Notes: a model not told the origin generated them from the letters alone. A stretch of 64,000 nucleotides of DNA from Papilionanthe hookeriana x Papilionanthe teres (GCA_022702705.1 CM040430.1:81860227-81924226), one strand, 5' to 3'; numbered from the stretch's first letter, positions 21,861-34,869 are shown. Numbers and translations: made by a program.

Positions 21861-23702
21861 ATTTTAATTGTTAGTTTTAGTTTAACTTTAATTTTAATTT
21901 GATTTTAATTTAATTTGTTTTAATTTTAGTTTTAATTATTAATTTAGATTGTTATTTAATTTTTTTTTAATTAAGAATTAAATATTGTTAAAGTGACTCA
22001 TTTAGGGATTTTTAAATTAAAGAATAAATGTCCTCTTAATAATATCCCTATTTTAAAGATCCAAATTTAAATATATTCTTTCCAAAATTTAAATTATTTA
22101 ATTAATTAAAGTTTCATTTTTGATATTTTCAAAGTGTTTTAATGGGTTCCTACCCCTTTATTTCCCTAAGTTTCAATCATCCAAGAGAAAGTTAAAATTA
22201 AATATTTTACCCCCCCATTTTGATTAAACCTAAAGTTTTAATTAAGGGTTAAAATTTTTAATTATCTTTATGCCATTTTAAGCTTATTTATTTCATAACT
22301 CATTAAATTGAGCTCAAATGAATTTGAAATTTTTATGTCACCTCACTCATATGTCAATTAAGACATTAGAGGAGAAAAAGTGATTTTTCTGAATTTAATT
22401 TATTTATATAATTATTTTTAGTAGAAAATAGGGATTTTTTAAAGAAAATTCAACAACATGACCAAGGTAAAGTTTCTGTCCTTAAGAAAATTATGGGATA
22501 TTCCTAATGACCAGAGAACCACTTGGACCAATTTTGGTGATTTTTTTGAGTTATATTTTATTTATTATAATTATTTTGAGTTGTAAAGTGTTAATTAATT
22601 TTAAAATAAAATAAAAATTTTAAAATAGATTTTATATTTTTCTTAAATCTCTCTAACCTCAAGGAGTCCAGAGAAATAAATTTTATAATTTTCTGATTTG
22701 TTCTTGATTTATTGGAATTATTTTAGTGAAAAAGGTTAAAAATTCATTTTTTAATATTAACAATTACATTAAGCCTTTAAAATTTAATATCTTATCCTAG
22801 GGACTTAGGAAAAGTATTTGGTTTGTTCCTAAATGATTATGAGTCAAAATGTACTATTTTTATGATTTTTAATATTTTTGTGATTTTTATTATTTTTTAA
22901 TTATTAAAATATTAAAATATGGTGAAAAATCAACTTTTTTAGAAAATTCCAATTTTAATTTTCTTGAACACCCCTGATATCAGAGAAGCTCCAAAATCAT
23001 TTTTGTGAATTTTTGAAAAGTATTTTTGGAGTTATGAATTTTTAAAGTTCTATTTTAGTTATGTAACTTAATTAATCCATTTAGTGGGGTTAAACATTTC
23101 CAATTGATTCCAAATTTTTATGTGAGGTCTCTCTAATCCTAAGGATCAATGGAGAATTGTTTTCAAGTAATTTGATGTGTGGTTAACCCTAATTAATTCA
23201 AATTTAATTTTAGGGATTTAGGCTAATTGAGGTTATTATGAATGAATTAATTCAAAATATATTTTTCATAGGGTTCTTTGGTCCTAAGGAATATCACCAA
23301 AATTTCCTAGAATTTATTTCACAACATGCTAATTATTGGAATTAAAATACCTAAAAGAGTGACATGAAATTAAAAATTTAATAACTTTTCACAGAGATGG
23401 CCTATGACCTTGAAAAATTCAGGAAATGTTCCCAAGATCAGAGGCTTCAAAAGCCCTATGGTCTCAAGCCATGGGGAATTGTCTATGCAAATGAAGAATC
23501 AAAATACTGAAAACAGTAAATAAATTATTAAAAATAAAATACTCATTCAATTAACTTTATTTCTTTTCCACATTATTCTCCTCTGTTCACTGAGCAAGGG
23601 GGTATTTTTATTTTATTTTTGTGATTTTTTATACAAAGATATGAATATTTAAAGTTTAGGGCATTTAAATAATTCAAAAATACCCTAATTTCCTACTTAT
23701 TC

Positions 23703-23830
23703 ATGCGACGCCGCATCAACCTCGGCAGCTCTGAAGCCCCTACGTGTCGCGCTCCCATTCGACACTCGCCACTGAGTCGGCGGCCACGCGTCTCGCGGTT
23801 CATGTACCATCACGCAGTCCGACTTGATCT
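23703..23830. other. GC/CpG-rich island in the D LTR
   Basis: Sharp GC rise (GCGACGCCGC..., CGGCGGCCACGCGTCTCGCG) inside AT-rich LTR. Homologous islands are at 31370-31560, 47690-47920 and 53165-53400. Probably U3/promoter-proximal sequence, not coding. Confidence 0.55.
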
Positions 23831-25700
23831 TGACCGTCCTCCTTTTCCAATTAATGGTATGATGATGTGTAAAGTGATTTCCATGGCTTCATGTGGCTTG
23901 TGCATGGCTTGAGGCTTGCTCGTGGCTTGGGAATGGCTTGGCTTACTTGCATGAGAAAGGGATTTTGGGATTTTTTAGTATTTAGGGGTGATTGGGCATG
24001 AGGCTTGATTTGGAATTATTTGATGATGGAATTGGAACTTAGGGAATGACTTTGATTAAATGGATGGAAAATAAAAATGTCATATGGGCTTTAGGATAGA
24101 TTTTGGGCTCTTTGAAATGGTTTTAGATGGGCTTTTAAAGTGATTTAGGGAACTGGGCTTTTGGATTTTAATATGGGCTTTTGGATGAAAATTTTTTGAA
24201 GGACCATGTCAAATAAATGTTGCAATTGGTTTAGGGATGTTTCATGAATGGTTTGGAATCAATTTGGTGTGATTTGGAGTAGAATTGGGTTGAATTTGGG
24301 CTTTTTAGTTAAAGGGGCCAAAGTGGGCCAAATTGGGCTAACTTGGGTTAAGTTTGGGCTAAAGTTGGATTTGATGTAAAATTAATGTTGAGAAATGTTC
24401 ATGGGAGTGTCACAAAGAGTTTTCAACTTTGGTTGGGCTCTAATTTTGGGATTGAGCCCATTTGGGTTAGGTTTGGGCTTAGGTCAATTCAAGAGGTTTT
24501 GGTTTTGGGTTAGGTTTGGGTGGGGTTTAAGTTCAAATTTGGGGAAAATCAAGTTATTTTTTTGTTTGTGGGGATGTTAGGAAGGTTTTAGAAAAGATTT
24601 GGGGCCAATTGGGGTTGAGTTGGGTTGGTTTGGGCTAGGTTTAGGTCATGGGCCAAAATTGGGCCTTAGGTTTCAAATTGAAATTGGGCTCAAATTTCAA
24701 TCAAATTGGACTTGGATTTGGTCTAAATTGATATTGGGGATGTTGATTTGAAGTTTATAATTGAATTGGACCAAAATTGGGGTCAATTGGGGTGGTTTGG
24801 TTTGACATTGGGTTCACTTGGGTTCGAAATGGGATAAATTGGGGATTTTGGTAAAAGTGGGGTAAATTGGAAACATTGGCCCATGGAGTAGTTGAACAAA
24901 ATGAAATTAGGAATATTTGGGATTTTATGGAATTTTCTGGGAATTTTTTGAATTTTTGGATTTTTTGACTAAGAAGGGCATTTTGGGTATTTGGAGGGTA
25001 TTGGGGGGGTACTTTTGGAATTTTTGGTGTTTTTGGCTATGGATGATTGATTTTAGTGGGGGGAAATGTTTAGGATTGATTTTAAGGAATTTTGGGTAAT
25101 TTAGGTGATTTTGTAAATTTTGGGTAGTTTCAAGGGCTTTTGGTAGGTTTAGTAGGTGTAGGGCCCCGGGGGTCAAAAATTGAAATTTTGGGAAAATGAA
25201 GATTGATCAAATTTGAGTAGGATGGAGTCCTTTTGGTTGAGCCATGAAGCCATATTAAGCTCATATAAGCCATGAGAGGACTCATTTGAGGCATTCACTA
25301 TGTTGTTCCTAACCCTCTTAGCCAGGGGCTTAGGGGTTAAGGACCATCCATATGAACTACCTACATGAGTCAGGAAGTCAAGTAGGGTGAGAGTGTGGTT
25401 TTAGGACTTGGAATGTGTGTGAGAGTGTAGTGTATGTGCAAGTCAACCCTCACCAGACCAGGCCATCCGGGGTATTCCTAAGGCTAAAAAGTCCTATAGG
25501 GAACTCATCCTTTAAACCTCCACATTTGATTTCAACCCTCTAGGTGATTAGGGGTCTACAATCAAGCTTGTGGGGTTTGCATAGAGTTAAGAAGTAGTTT
25601 GAATTTCTAAATGGTGGGTTCCATTTCTAGTCTTCTAAGATTAGTCAAAGGAAAAGCCTAAGGCTAGATCCTAAGTACTAAGGAGAAAGAAGAGAAAAGA

Positions 25701-25721
25701 CCTCATCAAAAATGAGGTCAA
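25701..25721. other. Terminal hairpin of the D LTR
   Basis: GACCTCATTTTTGATGAGGTC, a perfect 8-bp stem two bases inside the LTR end. It also occurs at 44734-44755 and 56331-56351, with a related form at 34971. Confidence 0.75.
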
Positions 25722-25723
25722 CA

Positions 25724-26500
25724 GGAATTTCATTTGAATCATGCTTAGAACATCTATCAAAAGTTCTTAAGCACTATGAAAAAACTAATTTAATCCTTAA
25801 TTGGAAAAATTCCAATTTAAGGTAGTAGGAGGAATTATATTCAGACATCGTATATCAGAAAAAGGTATGGAGGAAGATCCAGCAAAAATTCAAGCAATCG
25901 CTAATTTACCTTGCCCAACTAATGTATGGGGAATTAAAAGTTTTTTGGGACATGCTGGATTCTACATGAGTTTTATTAAATAATTTTCAAAGATTTTAAA
26001 TCCTTTATTCCGTTTAATGGAAAAAGATGTGATTTTTTAATTTGATCAAGAATGCCTCAAAAATTTTGAATCATTAAAGAAATAATTAATCACTGCACCT
26101 GTTATAGTTTCACCTAATTAGGAAAAACCTTTTGAATTAATGTGTGATGCAAGTGATTATGCTATTAAAGCTATTTTAGGTCAGAAATATAATAAGATAT
26201 TTAAAGTGATCTACTATGCTAGTAGAACTCTTAATGAAGCTCAAATTAATTATACCAAAAACTAAGAAAGAGTTAATAGCTATAGTATTTTGCCTTTGAT
26301 AAATTCAAATCATAATTAATTGGAATAAAATGTGTGGTGCATGCTGACCATTTTCTTATTAAGTATTTAATGAAAAAGAATGATGAAAAACCAAATATGA
26401 TAAGATGGATTCTTCTTTTGCAAGAATTTAATTTTGAAATAGTAGATAGGAAGGGTCCTGATAATCAAATTGCTGATCATCTATCTAGACTTGATTTTAA
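25724..26500 (+). pseudogene. RT C-terminus and RNase H of E
   Basis: Begins mid-RT (FESCLEHLSKVLKHYEKTNL). One G is lost in the NWEK codons near 25803. Then FKVVGGIIFRHRISEKGMEE, IKSFLGHAGFYMSFIK, MCDASDYAIKAILGQ, VIYYASRTLNEAQINYT and VHADHFLIKYLM, followed by RWILLLQEFNFEIVDRKGPD and NQIADHLSRLD. Several in-frame stops and a shift near 26260. The RNase H Asp of the VHTDH block is kept as VHADH. Confidence 0.85.
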
Positions 26501-27503
26501 AAAATCTCTCTACTTTGAAAAAGAAATTAATGAACATTTTCCTAATGAAAAATTGTTCACAATCAATGAGTGGTGTGTTCCGTGGTATGTCGACATTGTA
26601 AACTTTATTGTCAATGACATTTTACCCTATGGCTTGACATACCAAGAGAGGAAGAAATTTTTATCTCAAGCTAAGACTTATTTTTGGGATGACCCGTTTT
26701 TATATAAACATGGAAAGGATTTAATTATTAAAAGATGTGTGCCTTTAGAAGAAACTTATGAAATTATGAAAAAATGTCATAATTCTGAATATGAGGGATA
26801 TTTTGGTGTTGATAAAACTGCATATGAAATCTTACAATTTGGATTTTATTTGCCTATAAGTTTTAAGGATGTTAATGCTTATATTAAAAATTGTGAATGA
26901 TGTTAACGTGTAGGCAAAATTTCTAGAAAAAATGAGTTGCCCCTCAATTATATGTTGAAAGTTGAAATATTTGACGTTTGGGGATTAGATTTCATGGGGC
27001 CATTTACACCATCTTTCGGAAATATATACATGTTGATAGCGAGTAGACTATGTATCCAAATGGATGAAGCTATTACTTTACCTCGATGTGATGTTCGAGT
27101 TTTGCAAAATTTTTAAGGAACAATATATTTTACGGATTTGAAATACCAAGAGTTATCATAACCGATGGGGAAGTTATTTTAGAAATGCAATTATAGAAAA
27201 GCTAGTAAAGAAATACCTTATTAACCATCACATTACTACGCTTATCATCTGCGGACTAGTGGTTTGGTTGAATTATCCAATCATGAAATTAAAAGAATAT
27301 TGGAAAATACTTTTAATCTAAATAGGAAGGATTAGTCAATCAAACTTGATTATGCTTTGTGGGCCTATAGGATCTGCATACATAACTCTTATAGGAATGT
27401 CCCCCTATAGGTAAATTTTTGGGAAAGCTTGTCATTTACCGAGTTGGACATGAGCATAAAAAATATTGGGCTATTAAAAAGTTCAATTATAATTTGAAAG
27501 ATG
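26501..27503 (+). pseudogene. Integrase of E (zinc finger and core)
   Basis: Region up to 26900 still reads open: PWYVDIVNFIVNDILPYGLT, then RRC-type KRCVPLEETYEIMKKCHNSE (H2C2 start) and GVDKTAYEILQFGFYLPISF. The core follows with EIFDVWGLDFMGPF (first catalytic Asp), HLRTSGLVELSNHEIKRILE (catalytic Glu) and LDYALWAYR, through many stops. It ends at FNYNLKD, where the next LTR begins. Confidence 0.82.
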
Positions 27504-30500
27504 TGTTAGTCCAATAAATTTTGGGGTTGAAATTTTTGAAAAGTTTAAAATCTGGTTTTATAAAAAAATAGAATTTAGATTTAATTTAATATACATGGGT
27601 TTTTGAAAATAATATTTTGATTTTTGAAAAATACGAAATCAAACCGATCTCATATAAATAATATTTTAAATAATCAAGCATTTCACTACAAGACATGTAT
27701 CTATTCCAGAGAATAGATACATCACTTGGAGTGAGGCTTAATCAAATAAACTAAACAATTCATGACATTCGTTTGGTCAGCGAACCATTGTTAACCGATA
27801 ATTTCCCTATCTAATATGAAAGAATTAGATAGGGTTTATATTAATCAGGGGTTTTTATGTTTCTTATAAGGGAAAACCCCTATAGTTACTTACATCTTAG
27901 ATGACCGAAGTCACCTAAGAAAACTGTTGATATATATAAAGAAATATTTTTATTCATGACTTCTAAAATGTTAAGGTTCTTCAAGAAATTATGGTAATAG
28001 GAAATCCAAAAGATGAGTGGCTCAAATTTTGGAACAATTTTTTTAGGAATCCCAAGGAAGGAAAGACTAGGAGAAAGACAAAGATCCAAGAAGAATCTTG
28101 GTTTTTTCTCGAACTATCCTATGGTTTGGCTTCAATTTGGAATATTTATTTAATTTTTAATCCTATAAATTTTATTATTTTGGGCATACATTCACTTGAT
28201 ACCGATCATGTGAATAGCCTGAAAGATAGAAGGATTTATGTCATGTATGTTGACAACCTCAGAATCCTAAAATGAGTTAGGGCTATGTTGCACAACATGG
28301 TCATGCAAAGGCCTAAAGAGATAAAGTGAGAGTTTATGTTGCACTAAGAAAGCTACCTAGAAGTCCTGTGGCTTGTTGTTTTAATTTTTAAGGAGTTTTG
28401 CTGTTGAAGATGGCCATGCTCGCCCACTATGCATGCTCCAAGATCCTTGTCGTAGCAGGGTTTTGTTTAAAGAAGTGTCAATTGTAGAGAGAAGAGGACT
28501 GTCATGTTTTGAGAATATTTAGATTGAGATGTCTTAATATTTTATTAGGGGAACATTAAAGTAGATTATAGCGACACCGATTAAGATCCCACGGTTCCAT
28601 CATCCTGGCACCACTATATTCATCAGATTCACTTAGTCCAAATGAATTTACTAAACTTAACTTAATGAGTTCCATACTTTCATTTAGACCGTGGGAAACC
28701 CCATTAGCAATACGTAGGTTACCTCCTCTGAGGGATTCCCGATCATCCAACAAGGCGTTTTAATTTAGTTGAAACTATGAATTTTATTTTGTTTATGATT
28801 AAATTTTAAGTTGTTTTATATTTTGACTGTTATGACGGTTAGTTTTATCTTACCTTGATTTTTTATTTTGATTTTGGTTTTGGTTTTGTGGCTATCCTAG
28901 GATTTTTAGTTTTTATGCAGGGTGACATTGTTGTTTAACATGCGAAGCTTTCAAGCAAGAAAAGGTAAAGAAAGTGCAAGAAAAGAAAGAACTCGTAAAC
29001 TTGTAAAAGTGTACCCGGCGGTCTTCTCATTCCTCCACCTGAGACTTTAGTATTTTTGCAATAAACATTTATAATTTGTAGTAAAGTATAACCCTGTGGA
29101 TAGATTCGTCAAAGGCTTACCAAACCCTATGTCATAACTTGGTGTGTCATATTCATTTATTTAAGAGATTTCTTCATTTAATAAATATGATAAGTCCAGT
29201 TGTCCTACGAGGTGTTCCAAAGATTTGTGAAACTGGTCTAGGAGATACCTAGACATTTCACAATCCTTTTGAACTTCTTGAGTTCATTTAAAATTATCAT
29301 GGTTATTAAATCAATTATCCTTTTCATATCCTTATGCTCAGGGAGCCAATGTTTTATCATCCCAAAAGGCAGGGTAGTTATCATTTGGCATTTTACTTAG
29401 GAATTATGTAAGTGGGCGTTTAGAGAAAAACTTAATTTTATGGAAGAATTTATTAAATTTTTATGGGCTTGTAATGTTTCAAAAGTAGTTTTATTTTAAT
29501 TATGTTTCCTTTTCAATTCCTCATTAGTTAAATTTTCAATTAAGCCTATCTCACTACTAAGCCCTTAAGATTTTAGTAGGTATTTTTATGTCTTTAGAAA
29601 AGGAAGTTAAATGACATTCATGATTATGATTCTTATCAAAGTATTGAATTATCATTTAAACATCAAATGAAGGGGATATTAAATTAGTGGAATACTAACT
29701 TCCAAAATCAACCCCTAACCTTAATGATGTTCTTATTTTAATTTTCTTCCAAATTATGATGATTAATTAAATTATAAATTTTGTCTTATAGTGTGACAAA
29801 AATGAAATGGGATTCTACCATTTACCCTTCTATATTTCAATCATTCAAACAAAATGATTAAGATCATTTATTGCCCTTTTCCCATTTTAATTAAGCATAA
29901 ATATTGACTAAGGTTAAATTCTTCAAAATTACAATTTTACCCCTAAAAGCCTTTATCACTTCATAATTCATTGAGTTAAATTCAAATGACTTTGAAATTT
30001 CTATGTAACTCCACTCATGGGTTAATTAAAACATCAGAAGAGAAAATATGATTTTTCAAATTTTAATTAAATTTATATATTTATTTTAATGCAAAAATTA
30101 GGATTTTCAAAGAAAATTTAATAACTTGTCTAAAACAAGACCTTTAACTTTGAAATTTTTATTGGAGGTAGACCTAGACCAGTGGATCACTTGGACCAAA
30201 TTTCATGATTTTTTAAATTTAATTATTACAATTATTTTAATTTTTAGAGTATTAATTAAGTATAAAATATTATTTAAGTTGAAAATAAAGTTTTGTATTT
30301 TTAAAAAATCTCTCCAAGGTCGTGAAACGTAGAGAATTAAATTTCATATTTTTCTGATTTTTCTTTGAATTATTAGAATTATGTTTGTGAAAATTAAAGA
30401 AAATCCTATTTTAGCCTTTTAAAAAAACTGATTTAAGCCATTTAAAAATTAATATCTCTTCTTAGAAAATTAAGAAAATGTGCCAGATTGTTCCTAAATG

Positions 30501-33500
30501 CTTAGGAGACAATTTAGACCATTTCCCACCATTTTATTAATTTTACGATTTTTGTTAATTTTTAATTATTTAAATATTAAAATAATGCTTAAAAATAAAA
30601 ATCTTATTTTAATTCTAATTTTATTTTTAAAAGACTCCTCTAATCTCGGAGAACTCCTAGAATTAATTTAGTGAATTTTTTAATTGTATTTTAATTATTA
30701 CAATTATTTAATTGCCAAAAATGTGATTTAACTTGAAAATTTAATTTAAGTAATTAAATTAACTCCAATTAATTTGAAATTTTTATGGGGATTCCCTCTA
30801 ACCTTAAATTACGAGTGGAGAACAAAAATCAAGTTATTTTTATTTATAATTAGTCCAATTTATTTTTATTGAATTTTTAGATTTTAATTACCTTTTAGGG
30901 TTGTACTTAAAGAGTTAAACCAAGTTTCTATTTTTACTATGGTCCCCTGGTCATAAGTAACCTACCAAAATTTATATTGCATTTTTTATTAATATTTAAT
31001 TTATTATAATTATTTTACCAAAACAAACATGATAACTTGAAAAATAGAGATCTCTCGTTTAGAGGTCTTATCCGATTTTGGAAAAATCGGGGAAGGTCCC
31101 CAGGACGGAGGCAACAACATACCCAAATCTTAAGTTATGGTGAAATGTCTAAGCCAATGGAGAATCAAAAGACTTCATAGAGTATTTAATTAATTAAAAA
31201 TAAATCATGCATCAAATAAACATCAAACCATTTTCACATTATTCGCCTCTGTTCATTGAGCACTAGGATATTTTTTTTATTTTTATGACTTTTATACACG
31301 AAGTTATGGATTTTTAAAGTTAACTCGAATTAAATAAATAAATAATACCTTTAATTTCCTACTTAAACACGCGGCGCCATGTCATCCTGACATGCTTCGA
31401 AGTCTCCACACGTTGCTCCGCCATTTGACGCCGCCATCCGACTCGGTCCGCCACACGCGTCGCTCTTTATGTTAAAATCTTCACATCGGCGCAATCCCGT
31501 ACCGTCTAGGCATTACACACACGATCGAATGATGCTCCTTCATCATCTTCACACGGTCTAACTCGTGAGCCATCCACCTTCTATACCTAACCGGATCAAA
31601 TGAGTTTTGTTCCTAGAGCTTCATATGACTTAGAAAAACCTATCCATACGGTTTATATGGTATGAGATACGATCTACACATGTGGAGGACGAAGAATATC
31701 TTGGGAGGAAGAGTGAGTTCAATACCTTTGTTCGAGAGGGAAGGCCTCAATCGGATGGTTGTGGCAGTTTCGATTGGTCCCAACGAACCTCTAAATAGAG
31801 CCTTTTCCCCAGGTGAATTGTCTGCAGACCCAAACTCAACTGGACCCGATTTCGGTGTTGATCAAAGTCTATCGCGAGTCTCTCCGTGATGGGGCTTTGA
31901 TAAGGATATTCTTCTCTCAATGTCGTGAAGGTGAGGGTGCAATTAATTTGGGTTTGGTGCACTCTGTGGAGCCGTGGAAAAGTTTGTCCTAGTTCCGACC
32001 GAGATTTTAATGGGGAAATTGCTCTCAGGCAAGGGGAACCAGAGGGGGAAATTGGCTGGAATGAGCTTAGGGAGGTCTGAAGAAGCTCTGGTGAGGTTTT
32101 GGCGGGGTTTCATTTGGAAATTTTTAGCACCTAGAATTTGTTCCTGGGGGGTAGCTTGTATAGTCATGGCCTGAGGGTGGAGCTCAGGGTGCTAATGTGG
32201 GTGCTTTGGGTGGCTTTGGGTGAGGCAGAGCTATGCAATTGAGTGGTGAGGGGATGCCTCACTGACAAGGCTCAATTTTGAGCTCAAAGGGGTATGAGGG
32301 CGCTCGAGCGTTCCTATTCCGGTGGCTCGGGTGGCCGACAAGGATAAGCATGATGGCTGGCAGGCTAAGGGGATGTAAGGGAGTAGCTCAGTGTCATTAA
32401 TTGCCTGGCTTAATGAGGCTTGCTTGAGTAAATGGGTTTAGCCAAAAAGTGAGGCAAAGTTGACTTTAGCTAAGTACCATTGGTCCAGGGATCATTTAGG
32501 TTGGGTTTGGATGGTCTTGGCTAGTCCTTGGGGTCCTAAGCTTAGGTTGCCATGGAGTCGATTTGGTTAATTTAGCTCAATTTAAGTGAATTGTGTCATA
32601 GATTCAATTTTGGGAACTTTGGGTTCAAGGTGGGTTAGCTTGGGTTTAAGCTTGGGTTAATCCCAAATGAGTGAGCAATTTGGTGGACATGATTGTCAAA
32701 AAGCGTTTGGGAAGGCATTGGAGTGGTTTTGAATCAATTTGGGGGTTTAATTTGGCCATTTGGTTCAATTTGGGTATTTGGGCTGACTTGGGTTTGAATT
32801 GGGCTAGATTTGGGTCAAGGCCGATTGAAGGTTCGAAATGGTATAGGGGATGTTTTAAAAGTTCCCAACATCAATTGGGTGGAAATTTTAGGGATATGAC
32901 ACTCAATTTGGGAAATTTTGGGCATATGACATGTTTAGGTCAAAATTGAGGGAATTTGGCTCACATGGGTTTGGATGAGGCTTAGGCTCAAATTAGGGGC
33001 AATTGATGGTTCAATTTTGTTTAGGGAAGTGTTATGAAGGGTTTAGAATTCAAATTGGGGAGAAATTGATTGGCATTAGGTCAATTTGGGGAATTTGGGT
33101 CACTTGGCCAAAATTGGGGATTTTGGATTTTAAGTGAAATTGAACTCAAATGTGAGTCAAATTGGGCTTTGATTTGGTTTATATTGAGACTATAGATATT
33201 AAATTAAGGTTTGGAATTAGATTTGGGCAAAATTGGGGCTAATTGGGTGAACATTGGGTTTAGTTTGTGCACTTTTGGGTTAAATGGGTCAAGTTAGGTC
33301 TTTTGGTTAAATTAGGCTAAATTGGTCAAATTGGGTCATCTCGGTAGTTGGGAAAAATGAAATTGGGAATATTTGGGAGGTTTTAGAAATTTTTGGGAAT
33401 TGTGGGAATTTTTGGATTTTTGGACTAAGAGGGGCATTTTTGTAATTTTTTGGGGATTTTGGGGGAATTTTGAAAGTTTTGGTAAATTTGGGTAATTTTG

Positions 33501-33517
33501 ATCAATTTGAGTGGTGG
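27504..33517 (-). mobile_element. D-family LTR fragment 2
   Basis: Starts TGTTAGTCC after E integrase and follows the D LTR from its inner end: block at 27640-27960, CGGTTCC-containing block near 28570-28760, GC island 31370-31560 and TTGGG-rich stretch 32500-33400. The final 650 bp or so of the LTR (outer end) is missing; at 33517 it joins integrase of element F. It lacks the (TTTAA)n tract. More diverged than the other copies, so an older insertion. No gene seen. Confidence 0.75.
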
Positions 33518-34455
33518 GATTATTTCTAGAAGAGATTAAATGCTCTTATATTTTAGTCTTGAAGTTGAAATCTTTGATGTTTGGGGATTAGATTTCATGG
33601 GACGATTTGTGCCATCTTTTGGAAGTATTTATATTTTGATAAGTTTGTGGATTATGTTTCAAAATGAATTGAAGCGGTTGCTTTATTGTCGTGATGCTGA
33701 AAGTGTAGGAAAATTTTTAAAGATAAATTTTTTCACAAGATTTGGAATGCTACGAGTTAGCATTACAGATGGAGGAAGTGTTTTCAGGAATAGAATGATT
33801 GAAACATTAACTAAAAACTTTGGAATTAAACATTATATTGCCCAAGCTTATTAACCTCAGTCCAATGGTTTAGCAAAAGTATCCAATCGAGAAATTAAAA
33901 GAATATTAGAAAAGTTTTAAATCCTAAAAGGTCTGATTAGTTAGCTAGACTTGATAATGTTTTATGGGCCTATAAGACTGCTTATAAAATACCTATAAGA
34001 ATGACACCATATAGGCTCACATATGGAAAAATAGGTCACTTGCTAGTTGGGTGGAACATAAAGCTTACTGCACAATTAAAGAGTTTAATTATGACTTGAA
34101 AGATACCGGGGAAAGGTGATTGCAGCAATTAAACGAACTTGATGAATTGAGAAATGATTCTTATGAGAATGCCAAAATTTATAAAAAGAAAATGAAGATT
34201 AGGAATAATCTGAAAATTCTGTAAAAGTATTTTGAGTATGGGCATGTAGTTTTGCTCTATAATTCGCGACTGAAACTATTTCGAGGAAAACTTAAATCCA
34301 GGTTGTCAAGATGATTTATCGTGGTTAGAGCATATCTATATGGAGTGTTGATATTAAAGATCCAAAAATTGGAAGAGTGATTAAGGTGAATGGACATAGA
34401 TTAAAAGCTTACATAAGTGGATAGGGTCCTGCATTTGAAGAGATCCTAATGTTGG
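33518..34455 (+). pseudogene. Integrase of F
   Basis: VEIFDVWGLDFMGRFVPSFG holds the first catalytic Asp, FGMLRVSITDGGSVFRN the second, and a stop replaces the His-Pro stretch after AQAY. SNREIKRILE keeps the Glu. Then WAYKTAYKIPIRMTPYRLTY, FNYDLKDTGER, LQQLNELDELRNDSYENAKI and LLYNSRLKLFRGKLKS. Multiple stops and shifts from 33850 on. Confidence 0.85.
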
Positions 34456-34486
34456 GTAAACCCTGATCATAACTTTGCTAAAGTCG

Positions 34487-34531
34487 GGCTGACGATGTTA
34501 AACCAAGCGCTTATGGGAGGCAACCCATAGT
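34487..34531 (+). other. Conserved post-integrase box of F
   Basis: GGGCTGACGATGTTAAACCA then AGCGCTTATGGGAGGCAACC, as in A and B; includes the palindrome AAGCGCTT-like core. Confidence 0.75.
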
Positions 34532-34680
34532 TTTCGGTCTGATTTGGATTTGAATTGTTGTTGTGATGAGTCTTATGTAGTGATTATGAGTCTTGTATGA
34601 TTTTGTTAGCGTAAAACATTATTTTGTTAAAGGATTTAAAGATTGGAAGAAAGAAAGTTGATAATTGGAACTATCGGTTT

Positions 34681-34714
34681 GGCGCTATAGCGGGAGATCC
34701 GACATTATAGCACC
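34681..34714. repeat. F-family palindrome pair
   Basis: GGCGCTATAGCGGG, a ten-base spacer containing AGATCC, then CATTATAGCACC, a decayed second dyad. This is the F counterpart of the A and B motifs, at the same place between the post-integrase box and the extra ORF. Confidence 0.7.
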
Positions 34715-34770
34715 AAAGTTAAAATAACTCCATTAAACCGCCAAAAATTTGGTTTTCTGTCTTCTTCCAC

Positions 34771-34777
34771 TATATAG
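34771..34777 (+). promoter_or_regulatory. Candidate internal TATA box of F
   Basis: CACTATATAGAAC, about 57 bp after the palindrome pair and 93 bp before the ATG of the short ORF. Geometry parallels the LTR promoters of A and B. Confidence 0.45.
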
Positions 34778-34869
34778 AACTACCTAGGATGGGATTTAAA
34801 GCATTTAATGACATTCCTAAGGATTTTAAAGAGATTTGAGAGTAAAATTTCCATTAATTGTGAGAGATC

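Larger units (their letters stand above)
13340..25723 (-). mobile_element. Element D, Tat/Ogre-like Ty3/gypsy retrotransposon (5' part)
   Basis: Minus-strand element: long 5' LTR (19495-25723), tRNA-Arg-type PBS, leader, an N-terminal ORF, gag, protease, linker and the start of RT. RT is cut at MPFGLRN by insertion of A; the rest lies left of the window. The very long LTR, the PBS and an ORF ahead of gag fit the Ogre branch of Tat. D itself is inserted in element E at 25723/25724. Confidence 0.88.
19495..25723 (-). repeat. 5' LTR of element D (about 6.2 kb)
   Basis: Bounded by TGTCGGCAT (19495) and GAGGTCAACA (25723); in sense it begins TGTTGACCTCAT. Related sequence recurs at 27504-33517, 44732-50664 and 50665-56353. 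It contains a (TTTAA)n tract, long AT-rich stretches, a GC-rich spot at 23703-23830 and a degenerate TTGGG-rich stretch at 24100-24900. Compared with the copies in the palindrome it lacks about 1.2 kb after the GC-rich spot. A terminal inverted motif, GACCTCAT...ATGAGGTC, forms a hairpin at the outer end. No gene found in it; short frames are composition shadows. Confidence 0.85.
25724..27503 (+). mobile_element. Element E, Athila-like pol remnant
   Basis: Plus-strand fragment from late RT through RNase H, integrase zinc finger and core, bounded on the left by the D LTR and on the right by a second D-family LTR. Gag and early RT would lie left of D, outside the window. Heavily decayed, older than D. 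Confidence 0.88.

Noticed and set aside
21961..23600. Possible host gene or noncoding RNA in the long AT-rich stretch
   Set aside because: The stretch is repeated with the same layout in the other D-family LTRs (29700-31200, 48000-49640, 51430-53060), so it is LTR sequence.
24100..24900. TTGGG-rich stretch as interstitial telomere repeat or quadruplex array
   Set aside because: Units are too irregular to be TTTAGGG telomere repeats. The pattern recurs as ordinary D-family LTR sequence at 32500-33400 and 54700-55500.
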